Shown here piece after piece: positions 46,507-55,361 of a DNA stretch of 64,000 nucleotides. The notes beneath the pieces were generated by a model. That model was not told the origin of the DNA. It ran no database searches and was given only the letters and a program-made list of their open reading frames with translations. The DNA is from an uncultured Flavobacteriaceae bacterium (GTDB taxonomy: Bacteria; Bacteroidota; Bacteroidia; Flavobacteriales; Flavobacteriaceae): assembly GCA_937944485.1 (NCBI GenBank), contig CALDYU010000005.1, positions 310,001 through 374,000 on the forward strand, in the 5' to 3' direction. A program made the translations under genes and the position numbers. How positions within the stretch are numbered: position 1 is the first letter of the stretch; each line of letters opens with the position of its first letter.

Positions 46507-46828
46507 GGTTTTCGTCTTTATTACCCCATAAATACCGAACAGGGGGGCGACAAAATACAATTTTTTGCGATTCCACTCCTTTCTTTTGTGTATATATTCT
46601 TTCAATACACCGTTAAAATCGGTAATACTCGATATTTTAACACTTAAACTAGCCCATATGACATCTGTTAAGCTATGGTTATTATTAATTGGTTTAGGTT
46701 GAAGGTTTACTCGATATGTAATTGCCAATGTATATTACTTTCATAATATTGTAGTGACACTAAAATTTTTAGTGATTCTGTTTGAAATAACAAAGCCACC
46801 TCTAAAGAAGTGGCTTTTAGCAAAATTG
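46507..46828. other. Region upstream of the GTPase operon
   Basis: About 320 nt hold the promoter region of the coiled-coil gene, an IR CACTAAAA/TTTTAGTG near 46757-46774, and the tRNA terminator at 46791-46818. I see no exact TAnnTTTG promoter element. The upstream extension of the coiled-coil reading frame crosses this region and is probably not translated. Confidence 0.5.
46791..46818 (-). terminator. Terminator after the CAT-anticodon tRNA
   Basis: AAAGCCAC (46792-46799) pairs perfectly with GTGGCTTT (46810-46817) around a 10-nt loop, about 10 nt beyond the tRNA 3' end. The following T run is weak. Confidence 0.6.
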
Positions 46829-46902
46829 TGGTCCCACATGGGCTCGAACCATGGACCCCCTGATTATGAGTCAGGTGCTCTAACCAACTGAGCTATAGGA
46901 CC
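46829..46902 (-). tRNA. tRNA with CAT anticodon (Met or Ile2)
   Basis: The minus strand folds into a 74-nt cloverleaf: acceptor GGTCCTA with TGGGACC, D-arm GCTC/GAGC, anticodon arm CCTGA-CTCATAA-TCAGG (anticodon CAT), T-arm CATGG-TTCGAGC-CCATG, discriminator A. CAT reads Met or, after lysidine modification, Ile; the GACTCATAATC arm leans to Ile2 and the D-loop to Met, so I leave it open. The GIY-YIG gene upstream runs into this tRNA. Confidence 0.94.
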
Positions 46903-47136
46903 CTTATACTTATTTTTTAGCCATTGCTTTCCATACCCTGTCTTAAGATATTTTTCTCTTGCTCTAGCTTTAGAACGTGTAGGATATTCTTCTAAATGGA
47001 TTAATTTCCATGGGCGATATCCCTTTGTGCTTTTTGTTCTTCCTGCGTTATGTTCTGATAATCTTTTATACGCATTAGCACTCATGCCAACGTACATTCT
47101 ACCATCATTTTCGCTTTTAAGAACATAAACATACAT
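46864..47136 (-). CDS. GIY-YIG nuclease family protein overlapping the tRNA
   Basis: This 90-codon frame encodes a GIY-YIG domain: MYVYVLKSENDGRMYVG with the two strands, an Arg in AYKRLSEHN and the Glu-bearing AREKYLKTG. Its last about 13 codons (GPIAQLVRAPDS) are a translation of the tRNA 5' half, so the gene has no stop of its own before the tRNA. Free-standing GIY-YIG proteins like this are common in Flavobacteriaceae. The unit is flanked by a tRNA fragment, suggesting insertion beside or into a tRNA gene. Confidence 0.85.
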   Translation of the reverse strand: MYVYVLKSENDGRMYVGMSANAYKRLSEHNAGRTKSTKGYRPWKLIHLEEYPTRSKARAREKYLKTGYGKQWLKNKYKGPIAQLVRAPDS

Positions 47137-47160
47137 TATTTCAAAGTCTTTTCAGTGCTC

Positions 47161-47190
47161 CCTGCCTGCCGTTACCGCCAGGTAGGCAGG
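47161..47190. repeat. REP-like palindrome, 30 bp
   Basis: CCTGCCTGCC (47161-47170) and GGTAGGCAGG (47181-47190) form a 10-bp stem with one G-T pair around a 10-nt loop. The flanks GTGCTC (47155-47160) and TAACC (47191-) join to match the tRNA sequence exactly, as if this element had been inserted into a tRNA fragment. Confidence 0.75.
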
Positions 47191-47212
47191 TAACCAACTG
47201 AGCTATAGGACC
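47191..47212 (-). repeat. Duplicated 5' fragment of the CAT-anticodon tRNA
   Basis: All 22 bases equal the first 22 of the tRNA at 46881-46902. Across the palindrome the match continues as GAGCAC (47155-47160 in reverse), with the following TGA at 47152-47154 matching if one base is skipped. Confidence 0.9.
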
Positions 47213-47320
47213 TGTCTTTTGTTAAAAAGAGAGGGCAAATTTAAGTAATTGTCTATTACGGACAAAGTTAATTGATTACTAATACTGGTTGCCATTCATT
47301 AAGCCATAATTGGCTCTTCA

Positions 47321-47722
47321 TCAAGGTGCTTCTTGGCATAATTCTACCAACACTCCATTACAACTTTTTGGATGCACAAAAGCTACCAACTTATTGTCTG
47401 CACCTTTCTTAGGTTTGTCAGACAATAGCTGAAAACCTTCTTTTTGCAATCGAGCCATCTCACTAATAATATCGTCTACTTCAAAAGCAATATGATGAAC
47501 GCCCTCTCCTCTTTTTTCTATATACTTTGCTATAGGACTATTTTCATTAGAGGCTTCTAAAAGTTCAATTTTGTTTGGTCCTGATTTAAAGAAAGAAGTT
47601 TTAACACCTTCTGATAAGACCTCTTCCATTTTATAGTTTGAAACACCCAATAACTTTTCAAAAAGCAGATTAGAGGCTTCTAAGTTTTTAACAGCAATAC
47701 CGATGTGTTCTATTTTCTTCAT
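47321..47722 (-). CDS. mce: Methylmalonyl-CoA epimerase
   Basis: This protein of about 133 residues (start chosen at ATG 47722) has the vicinal-oxygen-chelate fold with metal-binding His in KIEHIGIAVKNL, in GVHHIAFEVDD and Glu in LVELCQE. This is the pattern of MCE, which interconverts the epimers of methylmalonyl-CoA in propionate metabolism. It is divergent from rbfA. Confidence 0.92.
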   Translation of the reverse strand: MKKIEHIGIAVKNLEASNLLFEKLLGVSNYKMEEVLSEGVKTSFFKSGPNKIELLEASNENSPIAKYIEKRGEGVHHIAFEVDDIISEMARLQKEGFQLLSDKPKKGADNKLVAFVHPKSCNGVLVELCQEAP

Positions 47723-47748
47723 AATGCTAAAATACACAGTATTCTGCG

Positions 47749-47756
47749 TATTTTTG
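47749..47756 (+). promoter_or_regulatory. Possible -7 element before rbfA
   Basis: TATTTTTG matches TAnnTTTG and ends 4 nt before the rbfA ATG, which would make the rbfA message nearly leaderless; no TTG at -33 is seen. Confidence 0.3.
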
Positions 47757-47760
47757 CTTC

Positions 47761-48153
47761 ATGGAAACACAACGTCAGAAAAAAATTGCCGCGGTTATTC
47801 AAAAAGATATCGTTGATATTTTGCAACGCGCCGCAATTGACGGAGGCTTAAAAGGCACTATAATTTCGGTTTCTAAAGTAGCCGTTACAACTGATCTTTC
47901 TATTGCAAAAATATACCTCAGCATCTTTCCTGTAAAAGAGGCTTCTCCCCTATTAGAAGGTATAAAATCAAACCAACCGCTTATCAAACATGAGCTAGCA
48001 CAACGTACAAAAAATCAACTTCGGCGAGTGCCTGAGCTTTTGTTTTTCTTAGATGATTCATTAGACTATATTGAGAATATTGAAAAGTCATTAAAGGGAG
48101 AGGAAAATCCAGTTAAAAATCCTGATTTGCTCGAAAAAAGAAAGAAAGCCTAA
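47761..48153 (+). CDS. rbfA: Ribosome-binding factor A
   Basis: This 130-residue protein has the KH-like RbfA fold: METQRQKKIAAVIQKDIVDIL at the start, ISVSKVAVTTDLSIAKIYLS with the GxxV strand region, and VPELLFFLDDSLDY near the end. It helps mature the 16S rRNA 5' end. The permease gene follows after 1 nt, so the two are co-transcribed. Confidence 0.95.
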   Translation: METQRQKKIAAVIQKDIVDILQRAAIDGGLKGTIISVSKVAVTTDLSIAKIYLSIFPVKEASPLLEGIKSNQPLIKHELAQRTKNQLRRVPELLFFLDDSLDYIENIEKSLKGEENPVKNPDLLEKRKKA

Positions 48154-48154
48154 G

Positions 48155-49357
48155 GTGAATTTTTCTGTCTTCATAGCAAAGCGATATGTTCGGGCTAAAA
48201 GCAGTCAGAACGCCGTTAATATTATCAACTTCGTTACTTTTTTAGTTATTGTCATTGGAGCGGCAGCCCTGTTTATTGTGCTTAGTGGTTTTGCTGGTTT
48301 AAAGAATTTTAGCCTATCATTTACCACTGTTTTCGACCCCGATCTAAAGGCATTACCCATTACTGGTAAGACTTTTACTTTTTCAGAAGAACACCACGAA
48401 AAACTTAAGGCGATTGAAGGCGTAGCTTCTTACACACGTGAGATTGAAGAAAAAGTACTACTTCAACATCGTGAAAAAAGTGAGCTTGCCTATATAAAAG
48501 GTGTTGATACTGCTTATGAAGATGTCATGGCTATCGATAGTATTCTTTATTTGGGAGAATGGCGCATTACAGACCAACATGGTGTTGCGGGTTTAGGTAT
48601 TGTCAATAAGCTTGGCGTTTCAGTTCAACAAACAAGAAATCCACTAAAAATAATTGCTCTAAAGCCAGGCAAAGGATCTATTTCACAACAACGATTATCT
48701 GATAGTTATAATACACTACCCTTAGTTATAAGTGGCGTATATCAAATTGAGGAATCTCTTGATCAAAAATATATTTTTATTGAATTGCCTTTAGCACAAG
48801 CTTTATTAGAAAAAGATAGTACGCAAGTTTCTGGTGTCAACTTTAAACTAAGACCCAGCGCAAGTGTTACGGAAGCGAGCGAGCAAATAGCTAATGCCTT
48901 TGGAAATACAGTTACCTTAAAAACTAGGCAAGAACTGAATAGTACCCTTCATAAAATGTTGAACACCGAAAATGTGGCCACCTATCTCATTTTCACCTTG
49001 GTTTTGATTATTGCCCTATTCAATGTTGTGGGCGCCATCATCATGATGATTTTAGACAAACAACAAAATTCAAAAACCCTTTATAACTTGGGAGTGACAA
49101 TTAAAGAATTAAGGCGTATTTACTTTATTCAAGGTATTATTGTTACTATTGCTGGGGGTGTTATTGGTGTGCTTATCGGCACCATTGCCATACTCTTGCA
49201 ACTACAATTTGGCTTCTTTAAAATTGGCGTTATTGACTACCCCGTAGCGTTTCAATTTATAAATATTTTAATAGTTTTGACAACCATAATTGTCTTGGGT
49301 GTAATTGCGTCGAAAATTGCAAGTAGTAGAATAAATAAAAAACTCATTGCCAATTAG
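48155..49357 (+). CDS. LolE/FtsX-type ABC transporter permease
   Basis: This 400-residue protein starts with GTG and has one N-terminal membrane segment (about 23-50), a large periplasmic domain and three C-terminal segments (from about 270), the layout of LolC/E lipoprotein-releasing permeases. It begins FSVFIAKRYVRAKSSQNAVN, typical of this group. It probably helps lipoprotein sorting. It ends in a 4-bp overlap with dusB, which is convergent. Confidence 0.9.
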   Translation: MNFSVFIAKRYVRAKSSQNAVNIINFVTFLVIVIGAAALFIVLSGFAGLKNFSLSFTTVFDPDLKALPITGKTFTFSEEHHEKLKAIEGVASYTREIEEKVLLQHREKSELAYIKGVDTAYEDVMAIDSILYLGEWRITDQHGVAGLGIVNKLGVSVQQTRNPLKIIALKPGKGSISQQRLSDSYNTLPLVISGVYQIEESLDQKYIFIELPLAQALLEKDSTQVSGVNFKLRPSASVTEASEQIANAFGNTVTLKTRQELNSTLHKMLNTENVATYLIFTLVLIIALFNVVGAIIMMILDKQQNSKTLYNLGVTIKELRRIYFIQGIIVTIAGGVIGVLIGTIAILLQLQFGFFKIGVIDYPVAFQFINILIVLTTIIVLGVIASKIASSRINKKLIAN

Positions 49358-50352
49358 GCCGTGCTAAACTCAAAATCACCAAATTTTTCTAGTACTTCAT
49401 CAAAGGCTGCAAATACATCTGCAGCTTCATCACTAGTTACCATTTTCATACGATAGGGTTTAAAATCAGGTATTCCCTTGAAATAATTAGTGTAGTGCCT
49501 TCTGGTTTCGAAAACCCCTAATTTTTCCCCTTTCCAATCTATAGCCATTTGCAAATGCCTGCGGGCAGCCTCAACACGTTCTATCATCGTAGGTGGTGCT
49601 AAATGCGACCCTGTTTCAAAGTAGTGTTTTACTTCTCTAAAAAACCAAGGGTAACCGATACTCGCTCTCCCAATCATAGCACCGTCTAGACCGTAATCGT
49701 CACGCATTCGCATTGCTGCCTCAGGGCTATCGACATCTCCATTACCGAAAACCGGAATATGCATTCTAGGATTGTTCTTTACTGCGGCAATGGGTTTCCA
49801 ATCTGCAGCACCCTTATACATTTGGGCGCGTGTACGCCCATGAATAGCAATCGATTTACAACCAACGTCTTGTAATCGCTCAGCCACTTCAACAATCTTA
49901 ATAGAATTTTCATCCCAGCCCAAACGTGTTTTTACGGTAACGGGTAACTGGGTGTGTTCAACCATCGCTTTAGTCAATGAAACCATCAAATCAATATCTT
50001 TCAAAATACCAGCTCCTGCCCCTTTACTCACCACCTTTTTAACTGGACAGCCAAAATTAATATCAATAATATCAGGCTTCGAAGCTTCAACTATTTCGAC
50101 TGACCGCAACATGGAATCTAAATTGGCACCAAAAATTTGAATCCCAACAGGGCGTTCCTTTTCATAAATATCAAGTTTCATTACGCTTTTTGCCGCATCA
50201 CGAATTAAACCCTCTGAAGAAATAAACTCGGTATATACCACATCAGCCCCTTGCTCTTTACATAAAGCACGAAAAGGAGGGTCACTAACATCTTCCATAG
50301 GCGCTAGCAATAACGGAAAATCAGGTAATTGTATGTCTCCTATTTTTGGCAT
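49354..50352 (-). CDS. dusB: tRNA-dihydrouridine synthase
   Basis: This 332-residue TIM-barrel flavoenzyme has LLLAPMEDVSDPPFRALC at the start, the Cys in NFGCPVKKVVSKGAGAG (about 99-115), SIAIHGRTRAQMYKG and GNGDVDSPEAA. Together these fit the DusB branch. It reduces uridine to dihydrouridine in the tRNA D-loop. Confidence 0.94.
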   Translation of the reverse strand: MPKIGDIQLPDFPLLLAPMEDVSDPPFRALCKEQGADVVYTEFISSEGLIRDAAKSVMKLDIYEKERPVGIQIFGANLDSMLRSVEIVEASKPDIIDINFGCPVKKVVSKGAGAGILKDIDLMVSLTKAMVEHTQLPVTVKTRLGWDENSIKIVEVAERLQDVGCKSIAIHGRTRAQMYKGAADWKPIAAVKNNPRMHIPVFGNGDVDSPEAAMRMRDDYGLDGAMIGRASIGYPWFFREVKHYFETGSHLAPPTMIERVEAARRHLQMAIDWKGEKLGVFETRRHYTNYFKGIPDFKPYRMKMVTSDEAADVFAAFDEVLEKFGDFEFSTA

Positions 50353-50392
50353 TTCTCCACAACTCTTTTTAGGCAGGCAAAATTAAGGAAAT

Positions 50393-51616
50393 TTAAAACT
50401 TGACTCCAACCGCTATCATTTCACCTTTTCTGTCTACAACAACCTTTGTGGTATCTCCCGTTTCAAAGGTAGAAAGTGCCCGCATATAACTCATCATATC
50501 AACGACAGTACTATCTCCTAATTGAATAACAACATCTCCTTTTTGCAAACCTGCCTTTTGAGCAGGTTTATCTTCACTAATTCCGTCTATACGCATTCCT
50601 TTACCATCAAATAAATAGTCTGGCACCACCCCTAGGGCAACTTTAAAACGAGGTACTTCCTCACTCTCATTTTTTGTTTTCTTAAAAGTTAGTTTCGGAC
50701 TGTCATCCAACTCCTTTATAATTTCATAGATATAATTTGAAATTAATGCCATGCCTTCATAGTTCAATTTTTCGGAATCATCTGTTGGTTTATGATAATC
50801 TTCATGCTGGCCCGTGAAAAAATGCAAAACAGGAATATCTTGTAAGTAAAAAGATGTATGATCGGAAGGGCCTACCCCTGATTCGCTTAAAACCAACTTA
50901 AATTCACTATTCGTACTATTTAAAACCTGAAGCCAAATAGGTGTTGTGCCCGTTCCGCTGATGGCTAATGTTTTATCTGATCGCAACCTTCCTACCATAT
51001 CCATATTGATCATATAATTTGCTCTTGCTAAATCAATCGTTGGGTTTTTGGTAAAGTAATTACTGCCCAACAAACCCATTTCTTCTCCAGAAAAAGCAAT
51101 AAAAAGATAATTACTCCCATACAACGAGTCTCTTAGTTTCTGTGCTAATTGCAACATAACACTAACACCACTTGCGTTATCATCTGCACCATTATGCACT
51201 GCTTTGCCTTCCCTAAATAATGAGCCTTGGCCACCCATGCCTAAATGATCATAATGCGCCCCTATGATTACTGTTTTATCAGCTTGATGATCAATATATC
51301 CGAGAACATTAGTCCCGGTTAAGGTGCTGTCTCCAGCCACAAATTGTACCTCCGAATGAGGATCACTCTTGGGTTTGAACGTAAAGGTCTGATAATATGT
51401 GCCTTCATTTCCTTTGGGTTGCAAGTCTAAATCAAACATTCGTTTTTGAATATATTTTGCCGCAATAAGTTCTTCGGATGTGCCCGTTTCTCTACCCGCC
51501 AAACTATCACTTGCTAAAAAAGCAACATCGTCATGAAGGGTAATAGCTTTCTTTTTTTCTGTTTTACAAGATAGAAATGCCAATAAAAAAACAAATAGAA
51601 AAATCTTTTTCATCAT
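50393..51616 (-). CDS. M28 family aminopeptidase with PDZ domain (lipoprotein)
   Basis: This 407-residue protein has a lipoprotein signal (MMKKIFLFVFLLAFLSC), the zinc ligands in GAHYDHLGMGG, HNGADDNASG, AFSGEEMGLLGS and NMDMVGRL with a final TGQHEDYHKPTDD, and a C-terminal PDZ domain (about 325-405). It is a periplasmic metallopeptidase. It is divergent from the TolB-like gene. Confidence 0.93.
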   Translation of the reverse strand: MMKKIFLFVFLLAFLSCKTEKKKAITLHDDVAFLASDSLAGRETGTSEELIAAKYIQKRMFDLDLQPKGNEGTYYQTFTFKPKSDPHSEVQFVAGDSTLTGTNVLGYIDHQADKTVIIGAHYDHLGMGGQGSLFREGKAVHNGADDNASGVSVMLQLAQKLRDSLYGSNYLFIAFSGEEMGLLGSNYFTKNPTIDLARANYMINMDMVGRLRSDKTLAISGTGTTPIWLQVLNSTNSEFKLVLSESGVGPSDHTSFYLQDIPVLHFFTGQHEDYHKPTDDSEKLNYEGMALISNYIYEIIKELDDSPKLTFKKTKNESEEVPRFKVALGVVPDYLFDGKGMRIDGISEDKPAQKAGLQKGDVVIQLGDSTVVDMMSYMRALSTFETGDTTKVVVDRKGEMIAVGVKF

Positions 51617-51651
51617 TTTTGGATGTAGTTTTGTGTAAAATTAAGCATCCT

Positions 51652-52758
51652 ATGAAGAAGTTTTTAGCCCTATTTCTAATATTCGCACTCGCCAGTTGCA
51701 AATCGGAGTCGAAAAAACCAGAGATAAGATCAGAAAATAAAAGCTCACTTATGGCGGGTAGTGATACGCTTATCTACCCTGAGGAGAAATATTTTAAAAG
51801 TATGCGTCAAATTACTTTTGGCGGCGATAACGCAGAAGCGTATTGGAGTTGGGACGACAAACAAATGATTTTTCAATCTAACAACACGAACTGGGGCTTA
51901 AATTGTGATCAAATGTTCTTAATGAATGTGGGGCAGAACTTTCAAAATTCTAAACCGCCCATGATAAGTACAGGCATGGGGCGAACTACTTGTGCCTATT
52001 TCTTGCCAGATAATAAACACTATGTGTATGGTTCAACCCATTTAGCAGATAAAAATTGCCCAGAAGTGCCCCTGAGAAAGAATGGAAATTACGTTTGGCC
52101 TGTGTACGATTCATTCGACATTTTTGTAGCTGATTTAAATGGTAATATCACAGCGCAATTAACAAATGAAAAAGGTTATGATGCTGAAGCAACAGTTTCT
52201 CCGAAAGGAGATAAAATTGTTTTCACTTCAGATCGTAGCGGTGACCTTGAACTCTATACTATGAATTTAGACGGTTCTGATGTACAGCAAATAACAGATG
52301 AATTAGGGTATGACGGTGGTGCTTTTTTCTCACCTGATGGAAGCAAATTAATCTTTCGTGCTTCCCGCCCGAAAACGGAAACTGCGATTAAAAAATACAA
52401 AGATTTATTAGCAGAAGGACTTGTAGAACCTACAGAAATGGAGCTTTTTATTTGCAATGCCGATGGAAGTAATTTAGAACAACTGACTTTTTTAGGCAAT
52501 GCTAATTGGAGTCCGTTTTTTCACCCTTCTGGGACCAAAATTTTATTCTCTAGTAATTTCGAAGCTGAAAAAGGTTTTCCGTTTAATCTCTATTTTATAG
52601 ATATAGATGGTAAAAATCTTGAGCGAGTTACCCACGGAGAAACCTTCGACGCTTTTCCTGTTTTTTCAAATGACGGAAAATATTTGGCCTTTTCAAGCAA
52701 CCGAAATAATGGGGGTACTCGTGATACAAACTTGTTTATCGCCGAATGGCAAGAATAG
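51652..52758 (+). CDS. TolB-like beta-propeller lipoprotein
   Basis: This protein of about 368 residues (start chosen at ATG 51652) has the lipoprotein signal KKFLALFLIFALASC and repeated WD40-like/PD40 motifs, for example SPKGDKIVFTSDRSGDLELY, SPDGSKLIFRAS and SNDGKYLAFSSNRN. It forms a periplasmic beta-propeller, perhaps with a peptidase role in sensing substrates. It converges on the TonB-receptor gene with a 2-nt gap. Confidence 0.92.
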   Translation: MKKFLALFLIFALASCKSESKKPEIRSENKSSLMAGSDTLIYPEEKYFKSMRQITFGGDNAEAYWSWDDKQMIFQSNNTNWGLNCDQMFLMNVGQNFQNSKPPMISTGMGRTTCAYFLPDNKHYVYGSTHLADKNCPEVPLRKNGNYVWPVYDSFDIFVADLNGNITAQLTNEKGYDAEATVSPKGDKIVFTSDRSGDLELYTMNLDGSDVQQITDELGYDGGAFFSPDGSKLIFRASRPKTETAIKKYKDLLAEGLVEPTEMELFICNADGSNLEQLTFLGNANWSPFFHPSGTKILFSSNFEAEKGFPFNLYFIDIDGKNLERVTHGETFDAFPVFSNDGKYLAFSSNRNNGGTRDTNLFIAEWQE

Positions 52759-52760
52759 CA

Positions 52761-55166
52761 TTAAATTCTTCTTCGTTCTTCCACTCGTTTAGATTTTTTG
52801 TTTCCGCGAATACGTACATTGCCAAACTTATAGCGAAATCCGAAATGGAGCAAACGGTTTTCAAATCGGTTAAAGTTTGAATTTTTTTGATTGAGATAAT
52901 CGCGAGACCATAACTGATTGCCTTGATTGAATATATCATCTATACCCAAAGAAAGACTCGCCTTTTTATTCCATAAAGTCTTGCGTAATTGCATGTTTAA
53001 TTTATGGAAGGATTCTCTTCTAGAGTTACCTAATACCCGTGGGGAATTATATTCAAAAGTCATGTCAGCCACAAGACTTTTGTCTTTTAAAAATGTAAAA
53101 TTATTGCTCAGTCTCAAAAACCCCGTCCACAGACTATTACTTACAATTTCACCTGAGTCTAGATCTGCGAAGCGGCTTTGACTATTATAACAAGAAAAAA
53201 AAGTATACACATTCCATACGTCTAAAAGATCCTTATTAATAACCAAGTCTATTCCATAGCCTCTTCTAGTCTCTAAATTTGAACTTATATACCGCAGCAA
53301 ATTATTTTCATTGTCTTGAAAAACCAATTGTTGGCTGGGGTTCTTCCATTTCAAATAAAAGAAAGTAAGCGAATAATCACGATCATAAGTATATTCAACC
53401 GACACCCAATCACGTGTTCCTGGTAATAAATCAGGGTTTCCTTCACGTACTATATTATTGCTCTCAAAGTATTGAAAAGGGTTTATATCACTATAGCGAG
53501 GTCTTTGAATTCTTCGAAAGTATGAGAATTTGTACTGGTGGGTTTTATTTGGAATATATTGAAGCGCAATAGACGGAAATAATTCTAGATACGAATTTTC
53601 TTTTGCGCCCTCGGTTATGTTTAAATCTCCTTTGGTTTCGGTATACTCAGCTCTAAAGCCTGTTTTTAAATTCCATAAGTTCCATTTGCCATCTAAACTG
53701 CCGTAAGCTGCATAAATAGATTCATCATATAAAAATATGCCCGCCTCCGTAGGGTTTATTCCTGGTTGGTTTCGATCAAAACCTTCTTGGTTAATTGTAT
53801 TCTCAGCATTAATTCCAGCATATCGCAAGCCTGTTTCTAAACGCATTGCTTGGTCTAATGGATATGTTAAATCTATTTCTATATTATATAAATTGATTTT
53901 CTGGTCTGATTGCGTTGTAAAATCATTAGAGCCCGTTATTTCATTATTAAGATTGAGAAAATCGGTGTTTAAATCTTGCCCTCTTTTTGAATCATAAATG
54001 GTATAATGGCTGCCAACTGAAAATTTACCGCCTTCTTTCTTGAGTTTATGATTCCAATCTAAATAAAACGATGAATTAATTTGCTCTTGATCTGAACGAT
54101 TTATTGTAATAAAGCTTGAAACCGGAGCATCATTCATATCACTTATGTTGGTTTCACTGTAAGAAAAACGATCAACACTTGGGTTAAATACGTTAATAGT
54201 TGAAACGCTTACGACATTTTTATCATTTATTTCGTAATCAAAAAAAGCACTTACATTGTGCTTTTTTCGGCGCGTTGTAAGGTCTTGATTGGCTGTCCAT
54301 AAAGCAACAATGTCTGTATTATTGAAGAAACTCGTTCTATCTGTATATCTAAATATTCGTTTGTCAGTGCTAAAACTATAGTTGACGGAAAAGTCAGTTT
54401 TTTTGCCTTTAAAATAATGGTCTGTGCCTGTGGTATTCTTAGGGAAAACACCTTGCGAAAAATTGTTAAATACAGCCCCATTATAACCAGCAACAAGATT
54501 TTTTTTCATTTTGATATCAATCAACATGCCGCCTTCGGCACTATATTTTAAAGGCGGGTTTGTGATAACCTCTATCGCTTCAACATTGCTCGCCGAAGTT
54601 CCTGAAAGCAAATTAATAATATCAGATTCTGGTAAATTTACTTTTCGACCATTAATTAAAACTCCAACATTTTTGCTCCCTTTGATGCTAAGAACATCTT
54701 GAACAACACTAACACTTGGGGTTTGCTTTAACAAATCCCACAATGAACCATCTGCAAGGGCAGTATTTGAAACATTAAAAACCAAGCGATCAACTTTGCG
54801 CTCTAAGGTGGGTTTTTTATAAGTAACCACAACCTCATCGAGTTCTTCCAGTTCTGAAATAGTGATATCTCCAATATTAATATTTTCTGAAAGATTAACC
54901 TCTAGCGGTTTTGATACATTGCCTAAATAACTCGCTTTGACAATAAAGTTACCAGCACGAACTTCCTGAAAAAAAAATATTCCGCCTTCGTCAGTTGTAG
55001 TTCCTTTAATTATGGTCGAATCCTTTTCCGTTAACAGTACAACATTTGCAAAAACAATAGGTGTACTATCAGTAGTTACAACAGTTCCTTGTATGGTATA
55101 TTCTTGAGCTAACAAAAACGAAGTAGCCAAACTTAGTAATAAAAAGAGGGGTTGGTAATACTTCAT
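52761..55166 (-). CDS. TonB-dependent outer-membrane receptor
   Basis: This 801-residue protein has a signal peptide (YYQPLFLLLSLATSFLLAQ), an N-terminal carboxypeptidase-regulatory-like domain (about 22-95), a plug region (TPSVSVVQDVLSIKGSKNVGV) and a C-terminal beta-barrel of the outer membrane protein beta-barrel family, ending HFGFRYKFGNVRI. The substrate is not known. The barrel region is typical of Flavobacteriaceae receptors that lack a SusD partner. Confidence 0.92.
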   Translation of the reverse strand: MKYYQPLFLLLSLATSFLLAQEYTIQGTVVTTDSTPIVFANVVLLTEKDSTIIKGTTTDEGGIFFFQEVRAGNFIVKASYLGNVSKPLEVNLSENINIGDITISELEELDEVVVTYKKPTLERKVDRLVFNVSNTALADGSLWDLLKQTPSVSVVQDVLSIKGSKNVGVLINGRKVNLPESDIINLLSGTSASNVEAIEVITNPPLKYSAEGGMLIDIKMKKNLVAGYNGAVFNNFSQGVFPKNTTGTDHYFKGKKTDFSVNYSFSTDKRIFRYTDRTSFFNNTDIVALWTANQDLTTRRKKHNVSAFFDYEINDKNVVSVSTINVFNPSVDRFSYSETNISDMNDAPVSSFITINRSDQEQINSSFYLDWNHKLKKEGGKFSVGSHYTIYDSKRGQDLNTDFLNLNNEITGSNDFTTQSDQKINLYNIEIDLTYPLDQAMRLETGLRYAGINAENTINQEGFDRNQPGINPTEAGIFLYDESIYAAYGSLDGKWNLWNLKTGFRAEYTETKGDLNITEGAKENSYLELFPSIALQYIPNKTHQYKFSYFRRIQRPRYSDINPFQYFESNNIVREGNPDLLPGTRDWVSVEYTYDRDYSLTFFYLKWKNPSQQLVFQDNENNLLRYISSNLETRRGYGIDLVINKDLLDVWNVYTFFSCYNSQSRFADLDSGEIVSNSLWTGFLRLSNNFTFLKDKSLVADMTFEYNSPRVLGNSRRESFHKLNMQLRKTLWNKKASLSLGIDDIFNQGNQLWSRDYLNQKNSNFNRFENRLLHFGFRYKFGNVRIRGNKKSKRVEERRRI

Positions 55167-55361
55167 ATTATAAGCTGTATAAACAAATGTAACTTATTTA
55201 TGTTGAAATATCTTACGTTATTTGTGCAGTTTATCGAATTGTTTAATGCGTATCGGTGTTTCTTATTTCAACCGTAGGACTTGACTTTCACCTCTGCAAA
55301 TTGCATTATCTTTACATCGCCTTATACTATTGTATTTAGGTATTTATTGGGTTTAGAATTT

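Larger units (their letters stand above)
46864..47212. mobile_element. GIY-YIG unit with duplicated tRNA 5' fragment
   Basis: A 22-bp sequence identical to the tRNA 5' end (46881-46902) recurs at 47191-47212, 310 bp away, with the GIY-YIG gene between the two copies. This looks like the target duplication of an inserted unit that restored a full tRNA on one side. A 30-bp palindrome lies next to the remote copy. Mobility is inferred from the pattern. Confidence 0.6.

Noticed and set aside
46507..46728. N-terminal extension of the coiled-coil protein from the ATG at 46728
   Set aside because: The extension lacks coiled-coil character and looks like untranslated leader; the ATG at 46506 fits the operon better.
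46864..46902. C-terminal GPIAQLVRAPDS of the GIY-YIG frame as a real protein tail
   Set aside because: It reads through the tRNA 5' half; the sequence is set by the tRNA, so it says nothing on protein function.
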